Notes: generated by a model not told the origin, from the letters alone. Shown: positions 12,360 to 24,736, counted from the first letter of the stretch. The stretch is 64,000 nt of DNA from Isoetes taiwanensis (GCA_021234155.1 JAJEKV010000579.1:62001-126000), one strand, 5' to 3'. Numbers and translations are program-made.

Positions 12360-13325
12360 TTTTGAATTAGGTAAACGTTGCCTCAGCCTTTGGGCCTTTT
12401 CTTTGTTCCTAAGAATAAATTGCCTGTTCTTAATATGATGCTTTCATCAGTGTATCTCTTTGTCAAACTTAAGGCCAAGGTGATAAACTTCCCCCTTTTT
12501 GTTTGGTATTCGGGGTGCAATGGTCTGGAGTAAGGTTTCGCTTTGTGTATAGTATGGGAAGTCGTATGTTTGAGGGGGTTTTGAGGAGCTTTTTGCCATT
12601 TAGATGTTCTGGGGAACGGCATCCGCATGTCCGGAAATAGAATGGAGACTATTTCACGTTGAAGCTGGTGGATGCCGGACGCTTTTTGTGGCCGATGAGC
12701 ATGGGAAGAGGTAGAGTGGCTTTGTGCTTGTCAAGATGTCCGGGTGGAGAGGCGCTTTGGAGGTAGGATTTTCTCGTGCTTGAATTTGGTTGGAATTTCT
12801 ACATTTGTTCTCGTTGGAATTTGGTGCAAGCCGAGTGTGTGTTAGGAATTGGCCCGTGTCTCATACCTTAGTTACCGGTTAGTAGGGGATTGTCTTGTGC
12901 ATGGAAGCCGTGTCCATGTATGTAGGTTTCAATTCGAGAGGTGGAATTGGGCTTCGCTTTGAAGTTTTCTCTGGCGCAATTTGACACTAGGAAGCGTCTT
13001 TGTGAAACATGGATATGGATATAGAGAGCGGCAAGGTTGAGAGTGAAGGTGCATAAGTTGACTTTGCCAAGAGTCATTGTAGAGGATCTGAGTGTTTGCG
13101 ATGGCGAGAGAATTTCGGATGGGAGGAAGTTGTAGCTTGCCTTGGCGAAGGGGGAGCCGCTTCGAGAGCCCGGTGCATCCGGTGAGTCTGGAATATGAGA
13201 AAGCGAGGTCACAGTCGAGGTGACTTGGGGTGCATGCTTTAAGCGTGCTTGTTGGCAAGGGGAAGATATGGCGATGGGGATAGTGCTTTTAGCTCGGGGA
13301 GGATGGTTGTTGGATTGGCCAGCAA
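12360..13325 (+). repeat. 3' flank of the cyclodeaminase gene, duplicated at 36621-37615
   Basis: Directly downstream of the stop codon. It is repeated with substitutions and indels after the pseudogene copy, and its first 70 bp (from TAAGAATAAATTGCCTG) occur again at 51241. No protein family was recognised in it. Open frames on the minus strand are Ser/Pro/Thr-rich and not conserved between the copies. Confidence 0.8.
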
Positions 13326-14022
13326 TGCAGGGGGGGGAAGATATGAAAAGTGGGATAGTCAAAATTTGCTATCCTAGCTCATAAAATGCTACAAGGGGAG
13401 GATGCCAATGGTGTTATGGAGTTTTTTATTTTAAAGAACCTTTATAAAGTTCATGTTTTACAAAGATTTTCAATGCCATAAAAAGGGGGGTGGTTCTATA
13501 AGTTCCAATAATATCATGTATATTTGAATAAACAAAATTGTCGATTAAAATTTTTAAGTTCATTTACAAAATTTTACAAGGATTGAAAAAGATTTTTAAG
13601 GATTTTAAAGATCATTTTAGTTCAATAATTTCATATAACAAGATCTTTTTTCCAAAATTTTAAAGATTTCAAAAATCTTAAAACGTTTTTATATGATTTT
13701 GTTTTAAAATGGTTTTCAAAAATTTTAAAATAAAATTATGAGGGCTCTACCAGTTTTGCCCCTACGTCACCCCCGTGTGAATATGCACCCAAACCAAGGG
13801 GGGTTTAAGGGGGTTTTTTAATTTAAATGTGTTGGACCCAATGGTTGTGTTAATTAATGTCAATGGTAGTTATGTGTTGGTTGTTAATGTCAATGGTTGC
13901 TATGTGTTGGTTGTTATGTGTTGGGGGATTTAATTTTACATGTTGGATGTTAATGGTTTGTGTTGCAAAAATTTTTTTTTTTGCCCCTTGAGGGGGCCTT
14001 GGAGACGCGTCCAAGTGACAAA
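13326..14022. other. AT-rich intergenic DNA with short repeats
   Basis: It contains AAAGATTTTTAAGGATTTT-like words (13440-13750), similar to those at 40320-40860. A GTTGGTTGTTAATGTCAATGG repeat lies near 13840-13920. No gene was seen. Confidence 0.5.
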
Positions 14023-15038
14023 AATTTTAGAATTCAAACCCGGAAAAAACTAGAATTCATTTGAGGCTTTCATCACTGTAGCTTTTGAATTTGATGACAA
14101 TAAAACAAATAGAACATAAGTAAAAGTTACCATAAAGATAGAGCGATTGATCCCATTATTCGATAGTCATAAAATTTGCAACACAAAAAACCCCTGTTAT
14201 TATGCTACATATTGTTACTTCATTTGCAACTATTTCTCTTTCACAATGACACCATTGTTTATCAATCCATATGATTTTGAATGCTCCATCTCTAGCTTAA
14301 AAGGTAATGCATGATTCACCTTATGGTTCGATTAAAGTTCCAAACCTACAATATAAATGCATTCTTGTGGCCACTATTTGATGATCTGCATGACATGGAA
14401 AAGGGCGTGGAATAATCCGCTCATTGTGTGCATAAGAATCCGTTTGTTGATTGAAGCTAAGGGTTGCTATGAACAATCCGTGACCGGGGAATATCAAGAG
14501 TTGGAAGCAAACAAGAGGGCCTAAACTTGAATCTGAAGCAAATCTTAGGAAGGAAACAAAAGGGGTTTTTGCGGCTACATCATAGAATCAGAAACCAATA
14601 CCTCGTAAAAAAAAACATTATGCTAATCAAGAAACATTAAAAATAAATACCTTTGTAAGTGTGAGCAAAAAATCCATCTCGTGGTAGTAAAATCCACTCG
14701 GCAATAAGAATCCAAGAGGGCAAGTACACATGCACACACATGCACACATGCACATGCACTTGCACTTGCACATACACAATACACATGCACACACATGCAC
14801 ATGCATGTGCACATGCACATGCATATACATGCGTAGTGTTCATGCACAAACACATGCAGAGAGAAAGACAACAACCCCGGATTGTTCCAACCAACGAAAA
14901 ATCAACGGCCCATAAAGGTGCACTCTAGAAATACTATTTAGTACACTTCAAGAATACAACAAACGAAATCATAGAAAAACCATGTGAAAAAGCGTATAAA
15001 ATCTAAAAGTAACCCCATGTTATTATGCTACATATGTA
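14023..15038 (+). repeat. Arm 1 of a 1.0-kb inverted repeat (partner 34748-35772)
   Basis: It matches the reverse complement of 34748-35772 over nearly its whole length, including the TG/CA microsatellite and the motif GTTATTATGCTACATAT. That motif appears twice within the arm, at about 14193 and 15018. No coding region or known transposon end was identified. The two arms are probably copies of one unclassified repeat family inserted in opposite orientation. Confidence 0.85.
14727..14835. repeat. CA/TGCACA-type microsatellite
   Basis: Alternating CA-rich words (CACATGCA variants) run for about 110 bp. The reverse complement is in the partner arm at about 34945-35070. Reading frames over it give His/Thr/Met repeats and are not genes. 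Confidence 0.9.
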
Positions 15039-15905
15039 GGATCTCGGTAGTGAAACTTCATGAGTCATCAATATCATTCCCTCTTCCAAACTCTCCATCC
15101 ATATCAACATATATAGAACACCGGGGTATAGAATGACTATAGCCATAGCTATCACATTCCGCTTTGATCCATATAGAAACATCACAAAACCTAATGAAAT
15201 TTGATAAGCTTATTATATCGGACAAAAAGACAATAAAACATATAATTGGCGTACTTTCGAGGAATTGGCTCAGTCCATTTTTGGGCTTCAATTGGCCCAA
15301 CTCGATCAAATATGATATACTCTTATTCCATCTTTCTCTATTATGTGAGAAATGGAACTTTCGCATTATCATCAATTATAAAATAGAGGCCAAAGCATTT
15401 GCGATCAAAATCAAATGGTATTTTTTTTTTACGGGGACGAAAGCCAAAAAGTTTATTAATCGGATGAAAAGTACAAAGTTTACATGTCTCATCTAACTAT
15501 GTAAGCACAAAAGAAGATGCCACGGGGAGCACGAGCCTAAAGCACAATGTGCTTACTCGAGAAAGGAGACTAACGATAAGAATCAATTCGAAGATACTGG
15601 ATCCAGATGCGTTCCATCATTTCTGAATCAAGAGAGGAGCATTCATAAGGTCTGTGTGTATTTTTCTGGGCCACAGTAATAACACCATGTGCAGATGAAT
15701 AAATGCCTTGGAAGATGTGGTGTCTGCGACGCTCCCATATCGACCATAGGAGCCAACGGAGAACCAAGATGGAATGCCCTTTGTTTAACACGATACTACT
15801 TACAAATACTCTCAAAAAAATCTAGGATCAATATAAATGGCGCAATCCTTGCGGTCTTAGTTGCATGTGACATCGCATATCATAGGCAACATGATGAAGT
15901 TTTAT
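15039..15905 (+). repeat. Dispersed repeat, copy of 49640-49925, split by a LINE fragment
   Basis: Sequence from about 15270 to 15420, and again from about 15790 to 15905, matches the contiguous segment at 49640-49925. The intervening 370 bp is the LINE insertion. No gene was recognised. Confidence 0.75.
15421..15790 (-). mobile_element. 5'-truncated LINE 3' end
   Basis: On the minus strand a short frame (about 15570-15815) contains an LWSIWERRRHHIFQG motif. This resembles the LW.IWK.RN segment near the C-terminus of plant LINE polymerase proteins. The sequence then runs to an A10 tail (poly-T near 15420 on plus). The paralogue at 49815 lacks this block, showing a discrete insertion. Clear target duplications were not found. 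Confidence 0.6.
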
Positions 15906-15921
15906 GATGGAGTTTTTTCTT

Positions 15922-16427
15922 AGGAAAACTACCAAAATGCCCCTATGAGTTTATATAATTACCAAAATGCCCTTATGAGTTTCAAAATCACGAAAATGCC
16001 CCTGACTCAAATAAATATACAAATAAATTACCAATTTGCCCATAGACATCAAACTTAATTACCAAAATACCCCTACACACCAAACTTAATTACCAAAATG
16101 ACATTACATACCGATTTTGATCAATCTACACCAAATTTAATTACCAAAATGCCCTATACATCAAACTTAATTACCAAAATGCCCCTACAAAGCCTTGTTG
16201 TGACACTTACAAGGAGGCAAAGTGTTTCTTGTGGTTTTGGCTTATCGATGATGATGCTATTGGAGGCATTTTGGGTAATTAAATTGATGGGGCACATTAG
16301 TAATTTGTTTGTATGTTTATTTTATACAGTGTATTTATTTGAGCCAAGGGCATTTTGGTAATTTTGAAACTCATAAGGGCATTTTGGTAATTATATAAAC
16401 TCATAGGGTTATTTTGGTAGTTTTCCC
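15922..16427. mobile_element. Mutator-type MITE, 506 bp
   Basis: Terminal inverted repeats of about 120 bp begin GGAAAACTACCAAAATGCCC and end with the complement. Flanking 9-mers TTTTTCTTA (15913-15921) and TTTTTGTTA (16428-16436) match at 8 of 9 positions, as expected for a Mutator-like 9-bp target duplication. Inside are tandem units ending TTAATTACCAAAATGCCC. No protein is encoded. Confidence 0.85.
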
Positions 16428-17726
16428 TTTTTGTTATTGTGTGTCTTTGGATCATGCTAGAAGTATAAAGGCCATGCCCATTGTTAGACATGTCTAAGAT
16501 GACTAGCCCTGTACCTTTAAACATGACAGAAAGTGACAGAATATTCTATGCCTCTTGAATTGTAGGAACAATACAAGAGTCACATTTGAAGACGCGAATA
16601 AGGACTTGGATCAAGTAGGCAATACCCTTACCATGTTTGTTGCAGTGCTTGCAATGCCTCTCATGTGTAACCTACAAGTTTCCGTTGAAATTGTAAATCA
16701 TTATGCAAAAAAAGTTGGACCAAATGGTGAAACAAACGATCTCCTTTGTGCTGGTAAGAGCAATATGTGGGAGTCAACGATGGTGCTCCTAAGTCTGGCT
16801 AGCATCTTTCTATATGCAGCATGGTAGTACAACCAAGAGCCCTCCGGAGAAAAGGCCTGAATGGAAACTTAAGCTCCAAATGTGCGGAGATCTTGAATTT
16901 GTTGTCAACATTCTTTCCTTAATTAGTTGTCAACCCTAAATCTTAAATTAGTTGTCAACCCTAAACCCTAAACTCACAACATCTTGAAGTTTTCTTTGTG
17001 ATCCATCCAGTGACATGTGTGCTTAAGACTGCATCTAATATAGAAATTATGAAATTGGTTGGAAGCATTTGTCTGCTTGCAAGTGCTAAAGAAGACAGGA
17101 AGGACGTTTGGAGCCCTACAAGTGAACCGCTTCTGGCCAAGTGTGAAGGGGTGGCCCTGTTATAGGATCCTGCAAAAGTGATGTAAATTGAGATCAATTC
17201 ATAGTCAATGAGTATAATGTGCAAAGCTGAAAGACCTAGCTTCAAGCCCCATGAGTGGCAGTGGTCCATAGAATGGGCCACATTCAATGCTCTACATCAC
17301 TCCAATCAATCTAGCAAGCCACAAGCAGCCAGATACCATGAAAATGCATCAAAGATGCAGCATGCAAAGTCTCATACATGAAGTGAACTGAACTAAGCTG
17401 CATGATTAGCAGCCTTTCCTTTTCTTTAGCATTTGTTTAGCAGGGTTTTACAGATGCAGAGTTTCACACGTAATCTAAGCAACCTTCTTACTTACTTCAT
17501 AAATTTCAATCATAAATTTTAGCAAAGAATTGATCTATTTCTTTACCTGGAGAGGGTTGCTTTCGGCAGTCTTGGAAGAGGTTATTCGTGTGGACCATGG
17601 GATCCTTGTAGCTGCTTGAGCATCGGGGCCATCACATAGATACTATGCATGGAACAAAGTGTTGAGGGAAAGTTTCGTTCCAAGGCAAACTTCTGCTTGG
17701 GATTATTAATGGAGAACTCATGAGAA
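16428..17726. other. No recognised gene
   Basis: An open frame at 16555-16827 has a hydrophobic C-terminus but no family resemblance and no supporting context. It is not called. The right edge joins the second remorin copy. Confidence 0.4.
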
Positions 17727-18349
17727 TCTGGAATTTTTACTCCTCATCTTTCAGTTCTCGCCTCTATTAACAAGGGAAGGCTAGGTAAGAACACTTGTGA
17801 CTTTAATGATACATACCAAATCACATGTGTTTTATACACTAAGTCAAAAGGCAAGGAAGCCTGTCAAAGAAATTCAACTATCCTGAACACCATTTTAAGT
17901 ATAATCCTAGGCAACATTTAATTATGTGACCATTAGATGATTTTACATTGTATGGCATTGACAACTAAGGACATCCAGAAAAATGTCAAGGCAAAGTGTT
18001 GCATAGTTAAAAGCTTGGTTATTTGCGGTCGCTTCTACACGATTGTGTGTTCTTTTAAATGGAGAGGAATGACCTTTAAATGTGTCGCATAGTTCTCTTT
18101 GATGAATTGCCATAATTTTGTTTGAGGGTCGAAGCAAGTCGAGACATAATGATTAAATTTATTTTGCAGAGGGTACTATGATGAACTGTGATGGGGACAA
18201 TCCTTTTGTCGCACCGTCTATTCATGGATCTACCTCCACTGATAACATAGACCGTGGTATGTTATTGAAACATGATAAGTGTGCCTGTATTCTTTCTGTC
18301 TCTACAATGTAAAATTTTACCATTTCGGATTTCATTTTAGCTGAAAAAA
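17727..18349 (+). pseudogene. Partial second copy of the remorin gene (exon 2 end to intron 3)
   Basis: It matches 9500-10113 closely: the end of exon 2 (GIFTPHLSVLASINKGRLG), intron 2, exon 3 and the start of intron 3. Exon 3 is open here. The copy is then interrupted at 18350 by the 13.5-kb element and resumes at 31859 with intron 3. Compared with the first copy, changes concentrate at CAG/CTG and CG sites. No upstream exons and no C-terminal exons were found, so it is a fragment. Confidence 0.85.
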
Positions 18350-18380
18350 CATTAGGGCGGATTTGGGGTCTGAAAATGGC
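18350..18380 (+). repeat. Left terminal inverted repeat of the 13.5-kb element
   Basis: Reads CATTAGGGCGGATTTGGGG and continues TCTGAAAATGGCC. It matches the reverse complement of 31829-31858 with one single-base gap. Confidence 0.9.
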
Positions 18381-18985
18381 CTCCTATCAGCCATTCCACG
18401 TCATATTTCCGCTCCCTTTTTCCCATGCCACCTAGGATACCAAACTCTCATAATTACAGTTGCTTGGAATATTCTTAGGAATAAGGGGATTGCACATTCA
18501 TGGCGCCATATGTATTTAATTACATTTGGTTGTCGCACGGTCGATGCAACACGTGGCGCTTCTAAAATGCCACTTGCATTATAGCATACTAGGCAACTCA
18601 TGACGGTGTCTCTTGGTAAGCGTCTTGGCGTCCGCCTTCTACATTTCAAAAAGTTGAATGTGTAGGTTGAAGCTTTGTATCGGTCGGACTTTCATTTCGA
18701 GGCGCATAGTAGCCTTTAACCGATCTTCACTTCATCCTAATACAAGCTTCCGCCCCCTACAATTCCAAATTTGAATTTGCTTAATGTATAAAAAGCGAGA
18801 ATGGACTTTTCGATTTCCATATGCACGTTGCAAATTTCAAAACGAAGTTAATACGGACGTTCGGCTCACGGGCGAATTGTGTTGGGGCATAAAAATACCA
18901 CACCTTGATTTCCGCAAGTGCGATCTACACGATATGGAAGTTGCTTGTTGTCAAATTAAACTTAAACACAAGTGAGGTCGGCACG
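18373..18985 (+). repeat. Direct repeat copy 1 near the left end of the element
   Basis: Similar to 20322-20965 over about 600 bp, from AAAATGGCCTCCTATCAGCC to the segment with AATGGACTTTTC and GGGGCATA. Numerous indels separate the copies. Confidence 0.75.
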
Positions 18986-19132
18986 CACGTGGTTTTTCGA
19001 GGAGGGTTTGGAGTGTTTTTTTTTAAATCCCAATTATCGACATAGTGTGACGTGTAGCATCTTGGTATTAAATAGTATGTTAAATTCGAATTATATCGAT
19101 TGTTCATGTTACGGTTAAACTCAAATCATATA

Positions 19133-19245
19133 GGTTTAGGAATAAGGTTAAAAAGGAAGATATTGGCTATTTAGGAATAAGGTTAAAAAGGAAGATATTG
19201 GATATTTAGGTATAAAGGTTAAAAAGGAAGATATTAGATATGGCT
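19133..19245 (+). repeat. Three tandem units of about 36 bp
   Basis: TTTAGGAATAAGGTTAAAAA followed by GGAAGATATTGG recurs three times with small changes. Confidence 0.85.
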
Positions 19246-19430
19246 CAAATTTGAGATATGCACATAATGGCATGTAATGATGGTTGATAGGATTTGGAAT
19301 CTGAATCATTCCTACGATTTTCACGTCTAATCCAGCCTATATCTATTCCAGCCTAGATTGGCGCCCATTCTCCCCCAATCTCAGCCCAATCTTTGCTAGA
19401 TCCTCCGCCCAATTTCTCTAGTCCATCGCC

Positions 19431-19870
19431 ATGAAGAGATCAGCTCACGGAAGAAATGGGAGGTGTCCTCCAAGAGGCGCCTATTACGGCTGGAAGAGGT
19501 GTTCCCTCCGCAGTTCCCTCCATTGCCCACGGTTCTTGCTCACGAGAATGCCTCGATTCCTCGATTCCCTTTGACGAGGAATCAGAGAATGAGGAATCGA
19601 GAGGAAATTTCGGAGCGGGGAGTTCATCAGTGTTCTTGAATTTTGGATAGGAGATTCTTCAGAGAAAATGAGTGGTCTACCGAAGCGGAGAAGAAGTCGA
19701 AGATGATGAAGAAGATGAAGAAGTTGAAAGACGAATCTCTGACCGAGGAGCTCATGGCGTTAGTTCATGGTACATGCATGTTTTCTTTCTTTTCTTAAGC
19801 ATTCAACTAACGGTTATTTCTTATTTTTTTTTGCGGATGATGAAGCGGATGAATGAAATTTGTTAGGGCG
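19431..19870 (+). CDS. Unknown gene fragment, Lys/Glu-rich coiled-coil
   Basis: An ATG at 19431 starts a short frame. After small frame changes a charged stretch follows (EAEKKSKMMKKMKKLKDES) to a possible splice donor near 19770. The upstream 100 bp is C/T-rich. No family was recognised. Its position and direction suggest the first exon of the rightward transcription unit of the 13.5-kb element. Confidence 0.3.
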
Positions 19871-20321
19871 AGCACCTCTTTTTTTTTTCCTTGTTCTTAG
19901 TCGAGCTTGCCTCCGACTTCTTACCATATGACCGCAAGCCTCCGGGCTTTTTGTTGTGAATAGTTGAAGCCTCGGGCATTTAAATTTACAAAATGATGTA
20001 AAGCCATACGGCCATAAAAATTTTGAATGTAAAAGTTTTTTGCTTCTAATTCCATTTGAATACCTAACTTTTTTTCTTGTACATGTGTTATCACTCTTAA
20101 GTACATAAGTCATCATCCCTTTTCAAAGAGCATATTATTTTCAAGGATCACACCAAGCGAATAGTACATATGCAACAAAAATGGAACACACTAAATTAAG
20201 CATCGTGTGATCCACTTTCTTATTTGTTGTCAAATTAAAACTAAACACAAGTCCTTCGTCAATAGTCTCCCATTTGCATATAAAATATCTATCATTCCAA
20301 GTTATATTATGTTTTATGAAC

Positions 20322-20965
20322 TAAAATGGCCTCCTATCAGCCATTCCCGTCATATTTCCGCCCTTTTTTTCCGTCGATTTGCTTGGAATATTCTCCGGGA
20401 ATAAGGGGAATCGCGATATCTATGAAAGCCATATGTATTTAATTCTCTTGTTGTCGATAGACAGATTGACGCAACACGTGGCGCTTCTAAAAGCCACTTG
20501 CATTATAGCATACCAGGCAACTCATGGCGGTGTCTCTTGGTTTGTCGGATACCAATCATGCGCATCATTAGATTCTTGTCTTGCCCTATTTTCATTTAGA
20601 GTCCATTCCCGCCTTCTACATTTCAAAATTTGAATGTGTAGGTTGAAGCTTTGTATTAGACTTTCGTTTTGAGGTATTTCGCGATTTCGCCTTAAAAGTT
20701 CATAAGCAGGGATCTTTACTTCATCCCAATACTGGGCTTCCAGCCCCCTACAATTCGAATTTTGAATTTGCTTTTGTATAAAAGCATGGATTGTAGGAGA
20801 ATGGACTTTTCCATATGCTGCGTTGCAAATTTCAAAACGAGGTTAGTACGAATTTGAGTCTCAAGCGAGCCCGAATTGTCTTTGGGGCATACAAATTGTA
20901 CACATTCATTTGCGCCAGGTGCGATCCACGCTGGTATGGAAGCTCCAAATGATGTGTGGATAAGG
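20322..20965 (+). repeat. Direct repeat copy 2
   Basis: Second copy of the subterminal segment 18373-18985, about 1.95 kb downstream. It does not include the terminal TAGGGCGG motif. Confidence 0.75.
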
Positions 20966-21249
20966 ATCCAGCCCGACTTCGGGAATATGCTCCAGTCTTC
21001 AATCATAAAAAGAGGTCTAAAAATAAGAACTTAGACCTCGACATGTTGCGCCTTTGCGAGCTCAAAAAGTATCGACATCTGGGCGGATGGCGGTTTATAT
21101 CCATTGGATCCGTTGAGTGGCGAGGAAACCGTCATTTCGGGACGTTTCAAGTTTAGTCCGATTTTGTGGTGGCGGTAACTCGGCCTCTTGGGATATTGTG
21201 AGAGATTGAGAGGATGAAGGCATTCGAATCGAATCTGATTCCTTGAGAT

Positions 21250-22340
21250 GAGTACGCTTCAGATTGTCACAAGAGAATTATAACTTAAACCAGTGACTCT
21301 TTTTTCTCGCTTCATTACTCCAATCGTGATGAAGGAAAGGAATGACTTGACTTGGGGAGGGAAACTTCTTTGAGATACGAAGTGGAGAAGTCCAAATTGG
21401 TGATAGGGCGGCTGCAAGAAAAGATCCAAGAGCTCGAAAGAGCAAACTTTGGGCTTCAATGTAGGTTAAAGAATTTGAAGAAAACACCCCTTAACTTGCG
21501 AGAAAGGAAGAAGCATTATCGGCCAGATAGAGGCGAAGTTTGGATCAGGTGCATTCAGACGAAGTGGTCCGACCACAAGGTCCGTTTACAACACTAGCAA
21601 AGGCGGTTAAGATCTGGGGAAACTAGAAGCAATCTTGGTTACGTGGTGAAGAACCTAGCGGCGAAACGGGGAGATAGTGGACATGATTTGTCAGCCCTAC
21701 AACTCTCCTCTCAAGAAGATGGTATTGGAAATGGTACTAGGGGAGATCTACAAGAAGTTAGAAGCGACGGATGTCTGATTTGTTTGTGATGATGTAGGCA
21801 TCGATGAGGCTTGGTTACCGTTCTCTATTCAAGCCATTCCACGGCGTTGAAAAGAATGGGCACAAAAAAAGTATTAGCTCCACGTCCACAAATTGTCGAG
21901 AATACAAGGGTTACTAGGACAAAGATGGTGTATGCCATATTAGGAGAGATGCACCCGTTGAATGTCTTTGGTCACGCCATAGCCATAAAAGATAAGAATG
22001 GCAAGGATTGTTGTGATATAGTTGGAATGAATGAGCGCTTAATAATCTTTGGGTTGACCTGGTTACTCTCTTACAATTCCTTGTCAAATATTATGACTTA
22101 ACGATTCTTGAGAAACTAATGGTGAGATTGAAGTTTGCATAAAATTGGATGAAATGGAACCCGACCAAGTTTGAGAAGTATGAGAGGGTATCCGTTGTCA
22201 TCATGAATAGAGCAATTGAGAATGCAATTGCACATGCTAAATCAAAGAGCAACAAGAATAACAAAAAAGATGTAGAGGTTGTGGACGAGGAGAAGAAGCG
22301 TCTGCGGAAAAATGGTTCTCATGTCAATCGAAGATGACAC
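21250..22340 (+). CDS. Unknown coiled-coil protein, frameshifted
   Basis: Open segments include 21352-21597, with a predicted coiled coil (KLVIGRLQEKIQELERANFG), 21811-22101, and 22149-22337, which ends Lys/Arg-rich (EEKKRLRKNGSHVNRR). They lie on one strand in order and probably belong to one gene broken by indels. No known domain was recognised. Confidence 0.35.
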
Positions 22341-22522
22341 ACGGTGGTTAGGTCTCTTTAAAGTTGAAAAGAAACCCACGAGGTTTTGAAATGGGTGTTC
22401 AATCAAAGCCCGACATCCAGGAGTCTAATATCTAGATTGAGGGAGGGAAAAATTACAAGTAGATCACTATGGATCTTACAAAGTAATTTTCACTTGGCGT
22501 CTGATTTAAAAGCGAGAAAGCA

Positions 22523-23434
22523 ATGTACAACATAAGTGGAGGAGGACAAGGAACATGCAAAAGTTATGCATCTTTGCAATCATGCAAGGAAGTCAAAATC
22601 TTGGGAAGGCTGTTTCAACCTTGTCCCTTAACCAAGCAAATGCTCCTAATAGAGGAGAAGAAGATCCCAAGTTCCATGGCATTTTCCCATTCCATTAGAG
22701 AGGGTTCATATCGCACTTTGCGGCTTTGTGAGAATCATCGACAAGATGATATTTTTGAGCTCTTGATTAGGTGTGGAACATTTCGGACACAAGAAGAAGA
22801 GAGGAAGGAATTCGTAGAGTTGAACATGTTCTATCGAAGCGGAGGTTTGCATGGTGGCAATGTAAGATTAGAGCTTTCGATGAAAGCGGGCGGGGAAGAA
22901 CAAGTGTGCCTCGTAAGGTGTCAATTGGAGGGAAAGCTCGGCGGCTTCATAAAAGAATCATAGAGAGCTACGAGCGGAAACCGGATGGGAGAAAAGGTCT
23001 ATGAATTTGGAAAATTGCTGGTTGATGCGGGCGGGACCGCCTGAGATGGCGTTCGTTCGGCATTGAAAAAAAAGCATGGGATGCATTATGCGAATTGTTC
23101 CCATACATTGGAGAATGGACCTCACAAGAGAAGATGCAGAAATGTTAGTGTACAAGCGAATAACAAATTTATTAAAGCTTTCATAGGCGCATGGGGGAGA
23201 GTGAAGTCACGCACTACTTGCACATCTTTTGGGCTCATGCACCTTGGTTTTAGGAAGTATGGAAGCCTAGCGATTGTGGAGTGCACAAGGCATGGAGAAG
23301 TCGCATAAACAAGCTAAAATAGCCTTTCATCGTAACACTCAAAGGGGGTGGAAATGTGGGAACCAACCCTCTAAACGGATAATGAGTGGTTTTATAGAAG
23401 AGGCGATGGCTAAATCGACAAGAAGGTAAGCTTT
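22523..23434 (+). CDS. Possible transposase C-terminal region, frameshifted
   Basis: The most telling part is 23190-23430. One frame reads HYLHIFWAHAPWF followed by KYGSL; the next frame reads WSAQGMEKSHKQAKIAFH then RNTQRG. The order 'YLH...KYGSL...QG-E-K....K..F...T.RG' resembles the C-terminal part of several eukaryotic cut-and-paste transposases, by general recollection and without a search. Upstream, 22523-22963 is a 146-residue open frame with no recognised motif. The position, in the rightward unit of a TIR element, fits a transposase. Confidence 0.35.
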
Positions 23435-23814
23435 AAGGAGCAACCCAGAAGTCGTAAACACCATTGGCATAATCTTTGAGAAAAAGCGGAAAGTTGCTTG
23501 GCAAAATTCTAGGGCCCCACTAGCATGCATAGCGGTGGAGATCTAAGAGACAAAGAATCGGTAAAAGTATACTTGTAATGTGTAGCATGTTCACACGCCT
23601 TGAAGTACTTGCCTCAACCTTGTTTGCACAAGTTGTAAGCCGGCGTCGTGTGATCTTATTTGTATCATCTGGCCTTGTGAGCGAGCGTGGAGTTAAGCTA
23701 TTGCTTACATTTATGTGGCTGGCGTCGTGTGAAGCTTTACAAGATAATAATAAAAAGGGTTACTTTTGATTAAAGTTGTGAAAGATGTTACATTGAAAAA
23801 CAAAATACAACGAC

Positions 23815-24286
23815 TCATTGTTGCTCGGTCGCGAGCTCTTCTTCATTATCTTCATCATCATCATCAGCTCCGTCCTCGTCTTCGTCTTCATCTCTTCCCC
23901 TCAAGCGAGCAATCACCCTATCAAGCGTTCCTCCAATCTGTCCACCATCTCTTTGTACATGTCGCTCTCTGTCCCAATAGCACAGCGTGTTCTTACGCTG
24001 AATTAGCATCCTCGTTGCCGTCATAACCACCTCGGTCGCGGTTGTTGGGGCATGTCATCTGTCCGACCTTCTATTCAAGCGCTTTGATTTGCCTCTCTCG
24101 GCTCTGAAGCATGAGAAGGTTGAATTCATTCTCTTCTTCTTTACGCTGAATTGTAGCGGCGTTTTCCTTTAGAAGATCATCTTGCTCCTTCAACCTCTTC
24201 ATTAGAACACCCAACACTATGTCGGAAGGGTTCTATCCTCTTCGCGTTTTCCATTATCGGGGTTGAGGATGTGGAGGCCATAGATG
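23815..24286 (-). CDS. Small coiled-coil protein with acidic C-terminus
   Basis: The minus-strand ATG at 24286 starts MASTSSTPIMENAKRIEP. After a frame change comes a coiled coil (VLMKRLKEQDDLLKENAATI), a second heptad-rich segment (ESDMYKEMVDRLEERLIG) and a tail that is largely Asp/Glu, ending in a stop at 23815. About 150 residues, with at least two frameshifts. Related in plan (MAS start, MKR(L/F)KE coil) to the genes at 25760-26126 and 26646-27046. Acidic tails occur in histone chaperones, but no such fold is shown here. Confidence 0.5.
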
Positions 24287-24736
24287 ACAAATGGGAGGGG
24301 CGTTAAGATTATAGAAGTGAGGAGCAAAGACTCTAACCGGTGGAAGGAGCACATGCAAGGACCTCAATTTATACATATTAGCGCTTGAACATATTAAACA
24401 CACTTTCGGCTCTTTGTCGCGCGTGTCGGGGATTACGTCGGTTGTCGCTAGAAACATTTAATGTCTTGTCATTTGGAACACATTAATAACTATTCTAACT
24501 ACAGCGTATATCACACCACTTGAAATCGCACACGAGCTTTAAAACCCTATGAAGGGTTTAACCCGTGTGATCTATCTAATCATTCTCTCTACCACGGATA
24601 TTGAAAATTAAAAATAGGAAGCGTAATATTCGGTACATTTGTCAAAAAACTTTTCCCATTGAAAAATAAAACCAATTACAAACATTAAAAAAAAAGCGGG
24701 CCCCTCTAGGAGGAGGCCGATGCCTATGATCGTAGG

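Noticed and set aside
14623-14928. Cys/Met/Val- and His/Thr-rich frames
   Set aside because: Translations of the TG/CA microsatellite, mirrored at 34800-35170.
16555-16827. 90-residue frame with hydrophobic end
   Set aside because: No recognisable motif, splice context or second copy.
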